The notes: a model not told the origin generated them from the sequence alone. 64,000 nucleotides of DNA from Agrobacterium vitis (GCF_037039395.1 NZ_CP146242.1:2739001-2803000); one strand, 5' to 3'. Positions 25,308-34,980 are shown, counted from the first letter of the stretch. Numbers and translations: made by a program.

Positions 25308-28300
25308 TCATGCTGCGCCCTCCTGATAGCGATCAAGACAGGCGATTAGCCCGGCCATGTCGAAAGCCTGGACGAAGGGGCGCAATTCGTCGGTGAAGGG
25401 CAGCATATCCGGTGTCTTGGCCAGTTCCTGCAATTTGTTTTCCAAGCCCCTGATATAGCCGATTTCGGCCAGCTTGCGCAGGTCCTCGCGGTGGGCAAAG
25501 CCGGGGTCGCGCGGCGTGCCAGCGGGCAAGGCGGGGGCGGGCGGGGGCATGTCTTCGGCATAGAGCCAGCGCAGTTTCAGGTGGCGAGCCAACTTGTCGC
25601 GCAGCATTTTCACGTCGACGGGCTTGGGGATGGCGTCGTTATGGCCGCCGGAACCGGGCTCGCGCACCGCGCCATCGCCGATATTGGCCGACAGCATCAG
25701 GATCGGCGCGCTCTGGCCAGCATCGCGCAGCCGCTCGACCAATTGCCAGCCATTCATGCCCGGCATGGAAATATCGACCAGGAAAAGGTCGGGTTTGACA
25801 CCTTCGATCAGCGCCAGACAATCCGGCCCACCAGTGGCGGTCAGCACGATGAAATCCAGGGGCGCCAGCGCCTCGCGCATCAGTTCGCGGTGATCCTCAT
25901 TGTCATCAACCACGACAATCGTGCGGCGCGGGCCGTCATAGGAGAGGATCTTGCGTTCGGCCTTGGGTGCCGTGCTGGGCCGGTCGACAGAAGACAGCAT
26001 CAGCCGCACCCGGAAGGTCGTGCCTTTGTCCTTTTCGCTCTCCACGGCAATTTCGCCGCCCAGCGTATTGGTCAGCAGCTTGGTGATGGTCAGCCCCAAC
26101 CCCAGCCCCGGCATGGGCCGGATATTGTCGGCCTCGCCGCGCTGGAAGGGTTCGTAGATCCGGCTCAGATCCTTTTCAGCTATGCCGCGCCCGGTATCGG
26201 TCACGGTGAAGCTGGCGACCTGGCTGCGATAGGCGATGTCGAAACTGACCGTGCCCGCATCGGTGAATTTGATGGCATTGGAGAGAAGGTTGACGAGGAT
26301 CTGGCGCAGCCGCTTCTCGTCGGCGCGCACATATTGCGGCAGGTTCTTGGCGCGGATGTGGGTAAAGGTCAGGCCCTTGGCCTCGGCCTGCGGGCGCAGC
26401 ATATCGAGGATCTGGTCGAGGAAATCGTGGATGTTCAACTCGGCGGAAAACACCTGCAAGCGTCCCGCCTCGATCTTGGAAATATCCAGCAGCCCGTCGA
26501 TCAGCCCGGAGAGATGGTCGGCGGACCGGCGGATCACCCGGATGGCGGATTGGCGTGGGGCGGGAATGGTCTCATCCTGCTCCAGCAATTGCGCATAGCC
26601 CATCACGGCGTTGAGCGGCGTGCGCAATTCGTGGCTGAGGCCAACCACATAGCGGCTCTTGGCGCGGTTGGCGGCCTCGGCCGTTTCCTTGGCGGTCTGA
26701 AGCGCGGCGTCGGTTTTGCGGTGGGCGGCGATTTCCTTCAACAGCAGGCTGTTCTGGCGGTAGGATTCTTCTTCCGCCACCAGCCGGCTGTCATGGGCCA
26801 GCACGTAGAACCACGTGGCGATACCAGCAATCACCGAGAACACGAAGAACACGATCAGGATCGTCGCATTGACCACCACTTCGGTTTCTGGCGAGGCGGC
26901 GGAGACCTGATGGGCAATCAGCGCCAGGATCGCCCCCACCAGCGAAATCGCCCCGACACTGGTCATCGCATAGCGGCCAAGCCGGGTCGTCAGTTTCTCG
27001 ATCACCGTGCTGGGCAGCACAGTGCGGGCGACGGTGCCGACCTGGGTGTTCAGCCGGGCCTTCGGCTTGCACATGTCATGGCAGCGGCTGTCCAGCGAGC
27101 AGCACAGCGAACAGATCGGCGCGGCATAGGCTGGACACCAGGCCATATCTTCAGGCTCGAACGGATGTTCGCAGATCGAACAGGTGATATGGCCAAGGTT
27201 TTTCCAGGCATGGCGCGGCTTGCGGGCCAGATAGAATTTGCCCTTGGTGCCCCAGGCGATCAGCGGCGAAATCAGGAAGGCGATCAGCGTTACGAAGGTG
27301 GAGAGCGAGGCCATCAGCGGTCCGAACAGGCCGAAATGGGCGCAGAGCGCCAGACCCGCCGAAATCAGCAGCGTGCCGCAGCCGACCGGGTTGATGTCAT
27401 AGAGATGGGCGCGCTTGAACTCGATGCCCGGCGGGGCAAGGCCCAGCCGTTTGTTGATGAACAGATCGGCGGAGATGGTGCAGAGCCAGGCCATGGCGAT
27501 GATCGAGAAGATCCCGAGCGTCGCTTCCAACAGCCGGTAGATGCCAAGCTCCATCAACAGCAGCGCGATGCCGACATTGAACACCAGCCAGACCACCCGG
27601 CCCGGATGGCTATGGGTGAGGCGGGAGAAGAAATTGGACCAGGCGAGCGAGCCTGCATAGGCGTTCATCACGTTGATCTTCAGCTGCGACACCACCACGA
27701 AGGCGACCATTAGCAGCATGGCCAGCGTTTCATTGGGCAGAATATAGCCGAAGGCGGCCAGATACATATGAGCGGGATCGGCGGCCTCGCTCAGACTGAC
27801 ACCGGTCGATAGCGTCAGCACCGCCAGGAAGGAGCCAGCCAGCAGTTTCGGCACGCCCAGCACCACCCAACCGGCACCGGCCAAAAATACCATGAAACGG
27901 TGGTGCAGTTTGCGCCCGCCTTCCGGCGGCAGGAAGCGCAGGAAATCCACCTGCTCGCCAATCTGCGGCATCAATGCCAGGATGACGGCGGAGGCGGCGC
28001 CAAAATCAGCGAGGCGAAACGGCGCGATATTGTGCGTTCCGGCATTGGATTGGTGAATGCCGGCAAAAGCCCGCCAGAGGTCGAACTTCTCCCAGTCCTG
28101 AAAGGCGATGAACACGAAGGGCGCAATATTCAGTACGATCCAGATCGGCTGGGTGAGAAGTTGGAATTTCGAGATCAGCTGGATGCCGTAGGTGACCAGC
28201 GGAATGACGACAACAGCCGAAATAATATAGCCGATTGACGGAGGAATGCCGAAAGCCAGCGCCAAGGCCCCGGTCATGATCGAGGCTTCGATGGCAAACA

Positions 28301-28685
28301 GCATGAAAGTGAAGCTGGCATAGATCAGCGACGTCAGCGTCGAGCCGATATAGCCAAAGCCAGCGCCACGGGTCAGAAGATCGATATCGACGCCTTCGCG
28401 GATCGCATAACGGCTGATCGGCAGGCCGACCAGCAGCATCAGGACGGCAGCGACCAGGATGGCGAAAAACGCATTGGTGGTGCCGTAGGACAGCGTGATC
28501 GTGCCGCCGATCGCCTCCAATGCCAGAAAGGAAATCGCCCCGATTGCGGTTTGGGAAATCCGGCTGGAGGAAAACCGGCGGGCGCTTTTGGCGGTAAAGC
28601 GCAGCGCATAATCTTCCAGCGTCTGGTCTGCCACCCAGCGGTTATATTGGCGTCGGACGGGAATGATGCGTTGGCGTGCGGCCAT
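25308..28685 (-). CDS. Hybrid histidine kinase with NCS1-type permease sensor and Cys-rich module
   Basis: The 1125-residue protein combines several modules. Residues 1 to about 480 form a permease-like domain with roughly twelve membrane segments, opening with TLEDYALRFTAKSARR and resembling nucleobase/cation symporters (purine-cytosine permease type). A cysteine-rich zinc-ribbon-like stretch follows at about 500-540 (CSICEHPF, WCPAY, CSLCCSLDSRCHDMC). Two further membrane segments (about 570-640) and a coiled linker lead to the HisKA domain with His near 684 (GLSHELRTPLNAVMGYAQLL). The HATPase domain shows NLLSNAIKF, DTGRGIAEKD and GLGLGLTI. A receiver domain has its Asp near 968 (LFLVDISMPGMNGW). 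The design parallels CbrA, where a transporter domain is fused to a kinase. It may sense or transport a nitrogen compound; the substrate is unknown. Confidence 0.9.
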   Translation of the reverse strand: MAARQRIIPVRRQYNRWVADQTLEDYALRFTAKSARRFSSSRISQTAIGAISFLALEAIGGTITLSYGTTNAFFAILVAAVLMLLVGLPISRYAIREGVDIDLLTRGAGFGYIGSTLTSLIYASFTFMLFAIEASIMTGALALAFGIPPSIGYIISAVVVIPLVTYGIQLISKFQLLTQPIWIVLNIAPFVFIAFQDWEKFDLWRAFAGIHQSNAGTHNIAPFRLADFGAASAVILALMPQIGEQVDFLRFLPPEGGRKLHHRFMVFLAGAGWVVLGVPKLLAGSFLAVLTLSTGVSLSEAADPAHMYLAAFGYILPNETLAMLLMVAFVVVSQLKINVMNAYAGSLAWSNFFSRLTHSHPGRVVWLVFNVGIALLLMELGIYRLLEATLGIFSIIAMAWLCTISADLFINKRLGLAPPGIEFKRAHLYDINPVGCGTLLISAGLALCAHFGLFGPLMASLSTFVTLIAFLISPLIAWGTKGKFYLARKPRHAWKNLGHITCSICEHPFEPEDMAWCPAYAAPICSLCCSLDSRCHDMCKPKARLNTQVGTVARTVLPSTVIEKLTTRLGRYAMTSVGAISLVGAILALIAHQVSAASPETEVVVNATILIVFFVFSVIAGIATWFYVLAHDSRLVAEEESYRQNSLLLKEIAAHRKTDAALQTAKETAEAANRAKSRYVVGLSHELRTPLNAVMGYAQLLEQDETIPAPRQSAIRVIRRSADHLSGLIDGLLDISKIEAGRLQVFSAELNIHDFLDQILDMLRPQAEAKGLTFTHIRAKNLPQYVRADEKRLRQILVNLLSNAIKFTDAGTVSFDIAYRSQVASFTVTDTGRGIAEKDLSRIYEPFQRGEADNIRPMPGLGLGLTITKLLTNTLGGEIAVESEKDKGTTFRVRLMLSSVDRPSTAPKAERKILSYDGPRRTIVVVDDNEDHRELMREALAPLDFIVLTATGGPDCLALIEGVKPDLFLVDISMPGMNGWQLVERLRDAGQSAPILMLSANIGDGAVREPGSGGHNDAIPKPVDVKMLRDKLARHLKLRWLYAEDMPPPAPALPAGTPRDPGFAHREDLRKLAEIGYIRGLENKLQELAKTPDMLPFTDELRPFVQAFDMAGLIACLDRYQEGAA

Positions 28686-28966
28686 GCCGGTATTCTGGCG
28701 CTTTCTGATGGGAAACAGGATGGATGAATACTGTCACGGCAAGACGGGGGTTTTGCAAGGGTGCTTGGAGATGTTCGCGCCGCTTCCTGCTGTTTTTCCA
28801 TTGCGCATGAAACTGGAATTGTGACAGTGCTTCTCGAGTTTGTCAGGGAAAAGTGGAATCCGGTTTGCCTCTATTTTTCCATTTTTCAGGCGTTTGGGTT
28901 TTTCAACCCCCGCGTCGGTGTGATCGGCACCGCTGTACGGAATTGTTGCATCAGAAAGTGATACCG

Positions 28967-29797
28967 ATGGATATGCCAGCCTCTCAGACTTCGACCGGTG
29001 CGGACAACGAACAAGCCTTCGGCACATCAGGCATTCAGCCGATGGACCGGCCAAGCCGCATTACCCGGTTTTTCATGGGCATCGTCGCCTGGGCGGAAAA
29101 GCTGAATTACAAATATGCCAAGCTTGGCAATCCACCGGTCTATGACAATGCCACTTTTCCCTGGGTGGCGGAGGTGGAAAAGGCCTATCCGGCCATTCGC
29201 GCCGAGCTGGACAGGATCTTGCTGCGCCAGAGTGAGCTGCCGAGCTTTCAGGACATTTCTACCGATGTGAAGACGATTTCCACGGACAATCGCTGGAAGA
29301 CCTTCTTCCTGCTTGGTTTCGGTGTGAAGTCCGAGGCCAATATCAAGGCCTGCCCGGAAACCTGGAAGGCCATGCAGGCCATTCCAGGCCTGACCACTGT
29401 CATGTTCTCGATTTTCGAACCCGGCAAGCATCTGCCCGCCCATCGTGGCCCCTATAACGGTGTGCTGCGCCTGCATCTGGGGATGATCGTGCCGGAACCG
29501 CGTGACCAGATCGCCATCCGCGTCAAGGACCAGATCTGCCACTGGGAAGAGGGCAAGGTGCTTATCTTCGACGATGCCTATGAGCACGAAGCCTGGAACC
29601 ACACCGACAAGATCCGCGTTGTGCTGTTCGTCGATTTCGCCAAGCCGCTGAAATTCCCGGCTCGTCTGGTCAATTGGGCGCTGATGAACATGGCGATCTT
29701 CACGCCCTTCATCCGCGAGGGGCTGGACAACCACAATGAGTGGGAAAAGAAATTCTATGCCGAGGCGGAAAAGCTGCGCAACAGCACGGCTGGCTGA
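28967..29797 (+). CDS. Aspartyl/asparaginyl beta-hydroxylase-fold dioxygenase (LpxO-like)
   Basis: The 276-residue protein has the double-stranded beta-helix core of the aspartyl beta-hydroxylase family: FSIFEPGKHLPAHRGPYNG, LRLHLGMIVP, then IFDDAYEHEAWNHTD and VVLFVDF. The His and Asp/His residues in these segments would bind Fe(II), with Arg near the end binding 2-oxoglutarate. A hydrophobic N-terminal segment (ITRFFMGIVAWAEKL) suggests membrane association, as in LpxO, which hydroxylates the secondary acyl chain of lipid A. The start at 28967 gives the conserved length; frames upstream are unlike the family. A terminator follows, shared with the convergent phytochrome gene. Confidence 0.82.
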   Translation: MDMPASQTSTGADNEQAFGTSGIQPMDRPSRITRFFMGIVAWAEKLNYKYAKLGNPPVYDNATFPWVAEVEKAYPAIRAELDRILLRQSELPSFQDISTDVKTISTDNRWKTFFLLGFGVKSEANIKACPETWKAMQAIPGLTTVMFSIFEPGKHLPAHRGPYNGVLRLHLGMIVPEPRDQIAIRVKDQICHWEEGKVLIFDDAYEHEAWNHTDKIRVVLFVDFAKPLKFPARLVNWALMNMAIFTPFIREGLDNHNEWEKKFYAEAEKLRNSTAG

Positions 29798-29841
29798 CAG
29801 GCACCGTTTCGATACGCACGATAGTCCGGGATATCCGCGAA

Positions 29842-29880
29842 AGCCTGTCAGGTTCCGGTCGAACCAGACAGGCTGTCTTT
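29842..29880. terminator. Hairpin terminator between the hydroxylase and phytochrome genes
   Basis: A stem AGCCTGTC / GACAGGCT encloses a second stem (GGTTC / GAACC) and is followed by GTCTTTT. It lies between two convergent genes. Confidence 0.7.
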
Positions 29881-29891
29881 TCTGTCTATTT

Positions 29892-32468
29892 TTAGCCGGT
29901 GGTGGCGTCCGGCTGGCGCAACAGGCTCATCACCGCATCGGCCAGCGCCTCGCCATCATAGGGTTTGTTGATGATGGTGACGTCGCCGAAGGCTTCCGGA
30001 ATGATCGACCGCTCGGCATAGCCGGTGGCAAACAGAAAGGGAATGCCGCGCTGGTGCAACTCCTGGGCTACGGGCACCGAGGTATGATTGCCAAGGTTGA
30101 TGTCGAGCACGGCCACGGCAGGGGCTGTGACCTTAATTTGCGACAAGGCTTCTGGCACGGAGCCTGCTGTCATGACCGTGGTGAAACCGGCATCGCCCAG
30201 CATCATTTCGGCATCCATCGCAATCAGCATCTGGTCTTCAACCAGCAGGATCGGCAGGGTTTTGTCGATATTGGCCATGGATATGGTCTCTGTCTCGGAG
30301 GGCGGGGCATGTGTGGTTTCCGGCTCGTGTCCGGAACCGGACAGGAAACGGGCAGGAATCAAAAGATACGCATTCAGGCCGTATGGGTTATAATTCACGG
30401 TGCTCTTACCACCGAGGTCATAGGGAATGCTACGGTCTATCAAGGCGGAGCCAAAGCCCCGGCGTGTCGGCGCGGTCACCGTTGGCCCGCCGCTTTCCGC
30501 CCACAGAATTTCACAATCTCCCTCTCCCGTCCAGCGCCAAGTCAAGTCAAGTGTGCCACCTGTGCGCGAAAGTGCTCCGTATTTCGCCGCATTGGTCGCA
30601 AGTTCGTGGACAACCAGGGCCGTGACGGCATAGGCGCGGCTATCGAGCACGACCATCGGGCCACCAAGCGAGAGTGTGGTACCCTCGGTGCGGTAAGGTC
30701 CAAGCTCGGCCTGTAGCAACTCGCTCAGGTTGCCGCTGCCGCTGCCGCGGATCACCTGGTCATGGGCATGGGACAGGGCGTGGACGCGGCCCTTCAGCGA
30801 GGTGACATAATCCCTCAACTGGTGTTCCGGCCGGGTCGGAACACCGATCAGCGACTTGATCACCGCCAGAATATTCTTGACCCGGTGGTTCAATTCCTCA
30901 TTCAGCACGCGCTGACGGATGTCGGCCTTGTTGCGCTCTTCCTGCATCAGCTCGTTGTGCCGGAGCACGACCTTGACGGTGACGGCGCGAATGGCCTCCG
31001 CAATTTCCCTGTCGTTTTCGCTCCAATGGTCCGATTGCTTTGTGACCGCTTCCTTCCAGATGGCGAAGCTCTTGCGCGGCGTCAGCCGGTCGCCCAGCGG
31101 ACCGATCTCATAGGATTTATCGGGATTGCCGGCCCAATTGAGGGTTTGCAGCCGTTCCTTGCGGAAAAACACCAGATAGTCGCGGGGAATTTCCGAGAGC
31201 GGCACTACCATGACGCCGGAGACCGTCTCATAATAGCTTTCGGCTCTGGGCAGAAATTGGGAGAGGGCGTGGCTGGCCCAGGTCTGTCCATCGGCAATGC
31301 TGTTGACGAAGCGCACCAGCGGTTCAACTTCGGCAGGCGGCGGACAGGCACCAACCGCCGTCCAGGTCTCGTTCATCCACAGGCCAACGCCATCGCAGGG
31401 CACAAGGCTGCTGAATTCCGGCAGGCATTCGCCAAACAGCGCCTCGAGATTTTCGTGGTGGGAGGCAAGATGCAGAAAGCGGTCCAGCGACTGGCGCGCA
31501 TCATGGGCCAGGTCAAGCTTGTGCTTCTGCTTCAGGGCAAGCAGTGTCAGGGAGAAAAACTCGCCAAACAATTCAGCCGCGACCCGTTGCGCCATCGACA
31601 GGGTCTTTTCGCGGTAATGATGGCAGGCGATCAGGCCCCAAAGCTCGCCGTTGAGCAGGATCGAGATCGACATGGACGCGCCGACGCCCATATTGCGCAG
31701 ATATTCCAGATGGATGGGCGAAACGCTGCGCAAATGCGCAAAGGACAGGTCGAGCGGCTCACCGGACGCATCCAGCTCCGGCTCGATCGCCACCTTTTGG
31801 CCGCTTGCATCGGAAATCACCCGGATGGAATTTTGCATATAGAGCTTGCGGGCCTGCTGGGGAATGTCGGATGCCGGGAAATACTGGCCAAGGAAGCTTT
31901 CCAGCTCCATCGACTTGGCCTCGCTTACCACCTTGCCGGAGCCGTCATTGTCGAAGCGGTAGATCATCACCCGGTCATAGCCGAGCACCGCCCGCACCAG
32001 CCTTGCGGAGGTGCGGATCAGTTTGTCCATGTCGTCGATATCCTTGATCCGGCCGATCATTTCCCGCGCCAGCTGCAAGGGGTCGCGCCCGTCCTGGGCC
32101 GGTTCGAACTCGATGATGACAGTGGCGCGCTGGCGATGCACGCTGACGTCGAAAAGCTGCTCTTTTCCAAGGTGGTGAGTGGGGCGAAGACGCAAATTGG
32201 GAATGAGCGCCGGACGAGAAGCCGAAGGCGCCGTCGCCAGCGCGTTGCGCAAGTCGTGGGTGGCGACATCGCCCAGAAGCGTGTGGACCTCCAGGCCGTT
32301 CAGCGGCCCCTCCAGCCCCAGCATGTCAGCCACATTGGCGGAATGGCGCAGCACCTTGGCCATTTCCGCGTCGCAGGCCAGCAGGCAACCATGCGGCTGA
32401 ATACTGCCGGGAATATGGATAGGCTCGCGGTCGCAATTGGTGAGATCAACGGTCTGCGTAGGAGGCAT
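29892..32468 (-). CDS. bphP: Bacteriophytochrome, HWE kinase with C-terminal receiver (Agp2-like)
   Basis: The 858-residue photoreceptor has the full phytochrome core: the bilin-attaching Cys12 (TNCDREPIHIPGSIQPHG), a PAS domain, a GAF domain with PASDIPQQAR and HLEYLRNMGVGASMSIS, and a PHY domain with the tongue motif PRKSF. An HWE-type kinase follows, with the phospho-accepting His in LNHRVKNILAVIK and ELATNAAKYGAL. The C-terminal receiver (about 735-850) has VAVLDINLGN and NKPYDGEAL. This order, including the receiver, matches Agrobacterium Agp2, a far-red-absorbing (bathy) phytochrome; biliverdin is its expected chromophore. The gene overlaps the upstream heme oxygenase by 23 bp, which indicates an operon. 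Confidence 0.94.
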   Translation of the reverse strand: MPPTQTVDLTNCDREPIHIPGSIQPHGCLLACDAEMAKVLRHSANVADMLGLEGPLNGLEVHTLLGDVATHDLRNALATAPSASRPALIPNLRLRPTHHLGKEQLFDVSVHRQRATVIIEFEPAQDGRDPLQLAREMIGRIKDIDDMDKLIRTSARLVRAVLGYDRVMIYRFDNDGSGKVVSEAKSMELESFLGQYFPASDIPQQARKLYMQNSIRVISDASGQKVAIEPELDASGEPLDLSFAHLRSVSPIHLEYLRNMGVGASMSISILLNGELWGLIACHHYREKTLSMAQRVAAELFGEFFSLTLLALKQKHKLDLAHDARQSLDRFLHLASHHENLEALFGECLPEFSSLVPCDGVGLWMNETWTAVGACPPPAEVEPLVRFVNSIADGQTWASHALSQFLPRAESYYETVSGVMVVPLSEIPRDYLVFFRKERLQTLNWAGNPDKSYEIGPLGDRLTPRKSFAIWKEAVTKQSDHWSENDREIAEAIRAVTVKVVLRHNELMQEERNKADIRQRVLNEELNHRVKNILAVIKSLIGVPTRPEHQLRDYVTSLKGRVHALSHAHDQVIRGSGSGNLSELLQAELGPYRTEGTTLSLGGPMVVLDSRAYAVTALVVHELATNAAKYGALSRTGGTLDLTWRWTGEGDCEILWAESGGPTVTAPTRRGFGSALIDRSIPYDLGGKSTVNYNPYGLNAYLLIPARFLSGSGHEPETTHAPPSETETISMANIDKTLPILLVEDQMLIAMDAEMMLGDAGFTTVMTAGSVPEALSQIKVTAPAVAVLDINLGNHTSVPVAQELHQRGIPFLFATGYAERSIIPEAFGDVTIINKPYDGEALADAVMSLLRQPDATTG

Positions 32469-33045
32469 TCATGGGGCTTTCGAAGGCAGCGTAGGCATAA
32501 GCAAAGGTTGCATTGGCAAAGGCCACGAGCTTCCCCTCATCGAGATCCCGCAGTTCCTCCATAAGATGTAAAAACGTGGGCCAGCTCGAAAAGTTCCCGG
32601 CCTGGGCAAAAAGATGCGCCCCGCCATGGGTGGGGCCATACCCAAGCAGGGCCGCCCGTTTCGCCAGAAGCTTTGCGCCAAGCGCCGAGCCTTCCAGCAC
32701 ATAGAACAGGCCAAGCCAGTCTTCGGCCTCTCCCGGCTGGGGAACCCTTGCCTGCCAACGGTCATCCTCCAGCCCAAGCGCCGTCTCCAACTCAAGCGTC
32801 TGCAGGTCGGCGCGCAGCCCGTTGCCAATCATCACCGGCTGCCAGGCGCCGGGCCAGCTGACAAACGGTGCCTGCGGGGCCTGTTGGGCAATCATCGCTT
32901 CCAACGGCAGCCGGAAACGAGCCATGCCGAGCAAATAGGCGCGGTAGGCGGCAGGAGAGGAAAAATCGCCGATCACTGCATCGAGTTCGGCGTGAGCATC
33001 GGCGGTCGCTTCCTTCAGAAGCCGTCGCCGGGGTGAAAAAGGCAT
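32446..33045 (-). CDS. bphO: Heme oxygenase BphO
   Basis: The 199-residue enzyme is a bacterial heme oxygenase. The probable heme-ligating His18 lies in LKEATADAHAELDAV, and the distal helix shows GLFYVLEGSALGAKLL with conserved glycines. It cleaves heme to biliverdin, the chromophore of the phytochrome encoded immediately downstream; the two reading frames overlap, giving coupled synthesis of chromophore and photoreceptor. The gene is divergent from urtA across a 378-bp gap. Confidence 0.93.
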   Translation of the reverse strand: MPFSPRRRLLKEATADAHAELDAVIGDFSSPAAYRAYLLGMARFRLPLEAMIAQQAPQAPFVSWPGAWQPVMIGNGLRADLQTLELETALGLEDDRWQARVPQPGEAEDWLGLFYVLEGSALGAKLLAKRAALLGYGPTHGGAHLFAQAGNFSSWPTFLHLMEELRDLDEGKLVAFANATFAYAYAAFESPMNASYADR

Positions 33046-33423
33046 GGATGACTTTCGAAACAGATTGCCGCCGCTCTATTCTGCATCTGCTGCATGAGCG
33101 GTTTATGAGAATGCTCTCCATGAGAGCCTTGTTAGGTAATAAGGTTCGAATTCGGCGGAAATCAAGCATAATAAACCTATGTCCGCCGTTTTAGGCGATA
33201 AATCCCCTATTTTTGTAGGGACGGTGCTGCCTTATACGAAGATGCATTGAAAATGACTCTTCGTATTCCCCTTGAGAATATCTCGGGCCTCTGACGCAGA
33301 GGATGCTTCGCAACTTCGAGACTTGGTATTCGCGGGCGACCTACGTCAATTGACGTATACGATTTTGCAGCGCAGCAGCCGATAGTCCCCTCACTCCAGA
33401 ATTCAAAAAGAGGGGAACCTGAC
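33046..33423. other. Divergent promoter region of bphO and urtA, with a small palindromic repeat
   Basis: The 378-bp gap holds promoters for bphO and for urtA and a copy of the small dispersed repeat near urtA. No clear Ntr-type or sigma-54 site was recognised by eye. Confidence 0.6.
33244..33334. repeat. Small palindromic intergenic repeat, copy upstream of urtA
   Basis: The sequence GCATTGAAAATGACTCTTCG followed by TATTCC matches the start of the copy downstream of ureC (TCATTGAATGACTCATCG then TATTCC). The tail TTCGAGACTTGGTATT matches the other copies. Confidence 0.7.
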
Positions 33424-34713
33424 ATGAACTTCAAGTCCAAACTGGCGAGCGCACTTGTCGGCGCCATGCTGTCCACCACCGCCTTCCACGGTGCGTTTGC
33501 CGCCGAAGACACGATCAAGGTCGGCATTCTGCATTCTCTCTCCGGCACGATGGCGATTTCGGAAACGACGCTGAAGGACGCCATGTTGATGCTCATCGAC
33601 GAGCAGAACAAGAAGGGCGGCGTTCTCGGCAAGAAGCTGGAGCCTGTTGTTGTCGATCCTGCCTCCAACTGGCCGCTATTTGCCGAAAAGGCCCGCGAAC
33701 TGATTTCTAAGGACAAGGTTTCGGCGGTGTTCGGTTGCTGGACCTCGGTGTCGCGCAAATCGGTTCTGCCTGTTTTCAAGGAACTGGATTCGGTGCTGTT
33801 CTACCCCGTGCAGTTCGAGGGTGAGGAAAGCGAGCGCAACGTATTCTATACCGGTGCCGCGCCCAACCAGCAGGCCATTCCCGCCGTCGATTACCTGATG
33901 GAAAACGAAGGCGTGCAGCGCTGGGTGCTTGAGGGCACCGACTATGTCTATCCGCGCACGACCAACAAGATCCTCGAAGCCTATCTTCTGTCCAAGGGCG
34001 TGAAGAAGGAAGACATCATGGTCAACTACACGCCATTCGGGTTCTCCGATTGGCAGACCGAAGTCGCCGCCATCAAGAAATTCGGCTCGGCTGGCAAGAA
34101 GGCCGCCGTTATCTCCACCGTCAATGGCGATGCCAACGTGCCGTTCTACAAGGAGCTTGGCAACCAGGGCGTCAAGGCGGAAGACATTCCGGTCATGGCC
34201 TTCTCGGTTGGCGAAGAAGAGCTGGCCGGTATCGACACCAAGCCGCTGGTTGGCCATCTCGCTGCCTGGAACTATTTCGAATCCGTCGATACGCCGATCA
34301 ATGCCGAATTCATCAAGACCTGGCATGCCTTTACCAAGAACGACAAGCGTGTGACCAACGACCCGATGGAAGCCGCCTATATCGGCTTCAACATGTGGGT
34401 GAAGGCCGTCGAAAAAGCAGGCTCTGCCGAACCCGACAAGGTCATCGACGCGCTGGTCGGCGTTTCCGTGCCGAACCTCACCGGCGGCTATGCAACGATG
34501 ATGCCGAGCCATTACATCACCAAGCCGGTGCTGATTGGCGAAGTCCAGGAAAATGGCCAGTTCGACATCGTCTCCCAGACACCGGAAGTGGTGGGCGATG
34601 AATGGTCGGATTTCCTCCCCGACAGCAAGGACCTGATCGCCGATTGGCGCCTGCCGATGAACTGCGGCAATTTCAACGTCAAGTCCGGCAAGTGCGGCGG
34701 CAAGGGCTCGTAA
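33424..34713 (+). CDS. urtA: Urea ABC transporter binding protein UrtA
   Basis: The 429-residue periplasmic protein has a signal peptide (MNFKSKLASALVGAML..., cleavage after AFA at about residue 26) and the UrtA type I binding fold: IKVGILHSLSGTMAISE, GCWTSVSRKSVLPVFKE, FYPVQFEGEESERNVFYTG. The C-terminal MNCGNFNVKSGKC is typical of the family. It binds urea for UrtBCDE. A strong terminator follows before urtB, which would let the binding protein be made in excess of the membrane components. Confidence 0.95.
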   Translation: MNFKSKLASALVGAMLSTTAFHGAFAAEDTIKVGILHSLSGTMAISETTLKDAMLMLIDEQNKKGGVLGKKLEPVVVDPASNWPLFAEKARELISKDKVSAVFGCWTSVSRKSVLPVFKELDSVLFYPVQFEGEESERNVFYTGAAPNQQAIPAVDYLMENEGVQRWVLEGTDYVYPRTTNKILEAYLLSKGVKKEDIMVNYTPFGFSDWQTEVAAIKKFGSAGKKAAVISTVNGDANVPFYKELGNQGVKAEDIPVMAFSVGEEELAGIDTKPLVGHLAAWNYFESVDTPINAEFIKTWHAFTKNDKRVTNDPMEAAYIGFNMWVKAVEKAGSAEPDKVIDALVGVSVPNLTGGYATMMPSHYITKPVLIGEVQENGQFDIVSQTPEVVGDEWSDFLPDSKDLIADWRLPMNCGNFNVKSGKCGGKGS

Positions 34714-34733
34714 AACTTCCCAGCCTGAAACTT

Positions 34734-34765
34734 GCTGCGGGTGCGTGACGCATCCGCAGCTTTTT
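34734..34765 (+). terminator. Intrinsic terminator between urtA and urtB
   Basis: A 12-bp stem with one G-T pair (GCTGCGGGTGCG / CGCATCCGCAGC, loop TGA) is followed directly by five T. It lies inside the urt cluster, 21 bp after urtA, so it likely attenuates read-through. Confidence 0.88.
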
Positions 34766-34802
34766 CTCGCGGTGTATCTTTTTGTCGTTTTGATATGTGG
34801 CT

Positions 34803-34980
34803 TACCCCCCTCTGGCTTGCCAGCCATCTCCCCCTCAAGGGGGGAGATCGACCCAGAGTTAGCCTTTTGCATCTATCTGAGCCCTGCGCCTGAAGTGACG
34901 GTTCAAGTGGAAATTGGGCCAATACCTCATCCAATCTCCCCCCTTGAGGGGGAGATGCCCGGCAGGGCAGAGGGGGGTAA
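34803..34980. repeat. Paired inverted repeat (MITE-like), copy 4, between urtA and urtB
   Basis: The left arm (34803-34850) and right arm (34934-34980) are inverted copies separated by 84 bp, in the same family as copies 1 and 2. Together with the terminator it makes the urtA-urtB gap 332 bp, unusual for genes of one transporter. Confidence 0.8.

Noticed and set aside
25491..27713. Long open frame opposite the hybrid kinase gene
   Set aside because: It mirrors the high-GC codon pattern of the kinase, has no domain or ribosome-binding site, and its composition (Gly/Gln/His/Arg-rich) is typical of an antisense shadow.
30762..32564. 600-residue open frame opposite the phytochrome
   Set aside because: It is an antisense shadow of a gene with clear phytochrome motifs.
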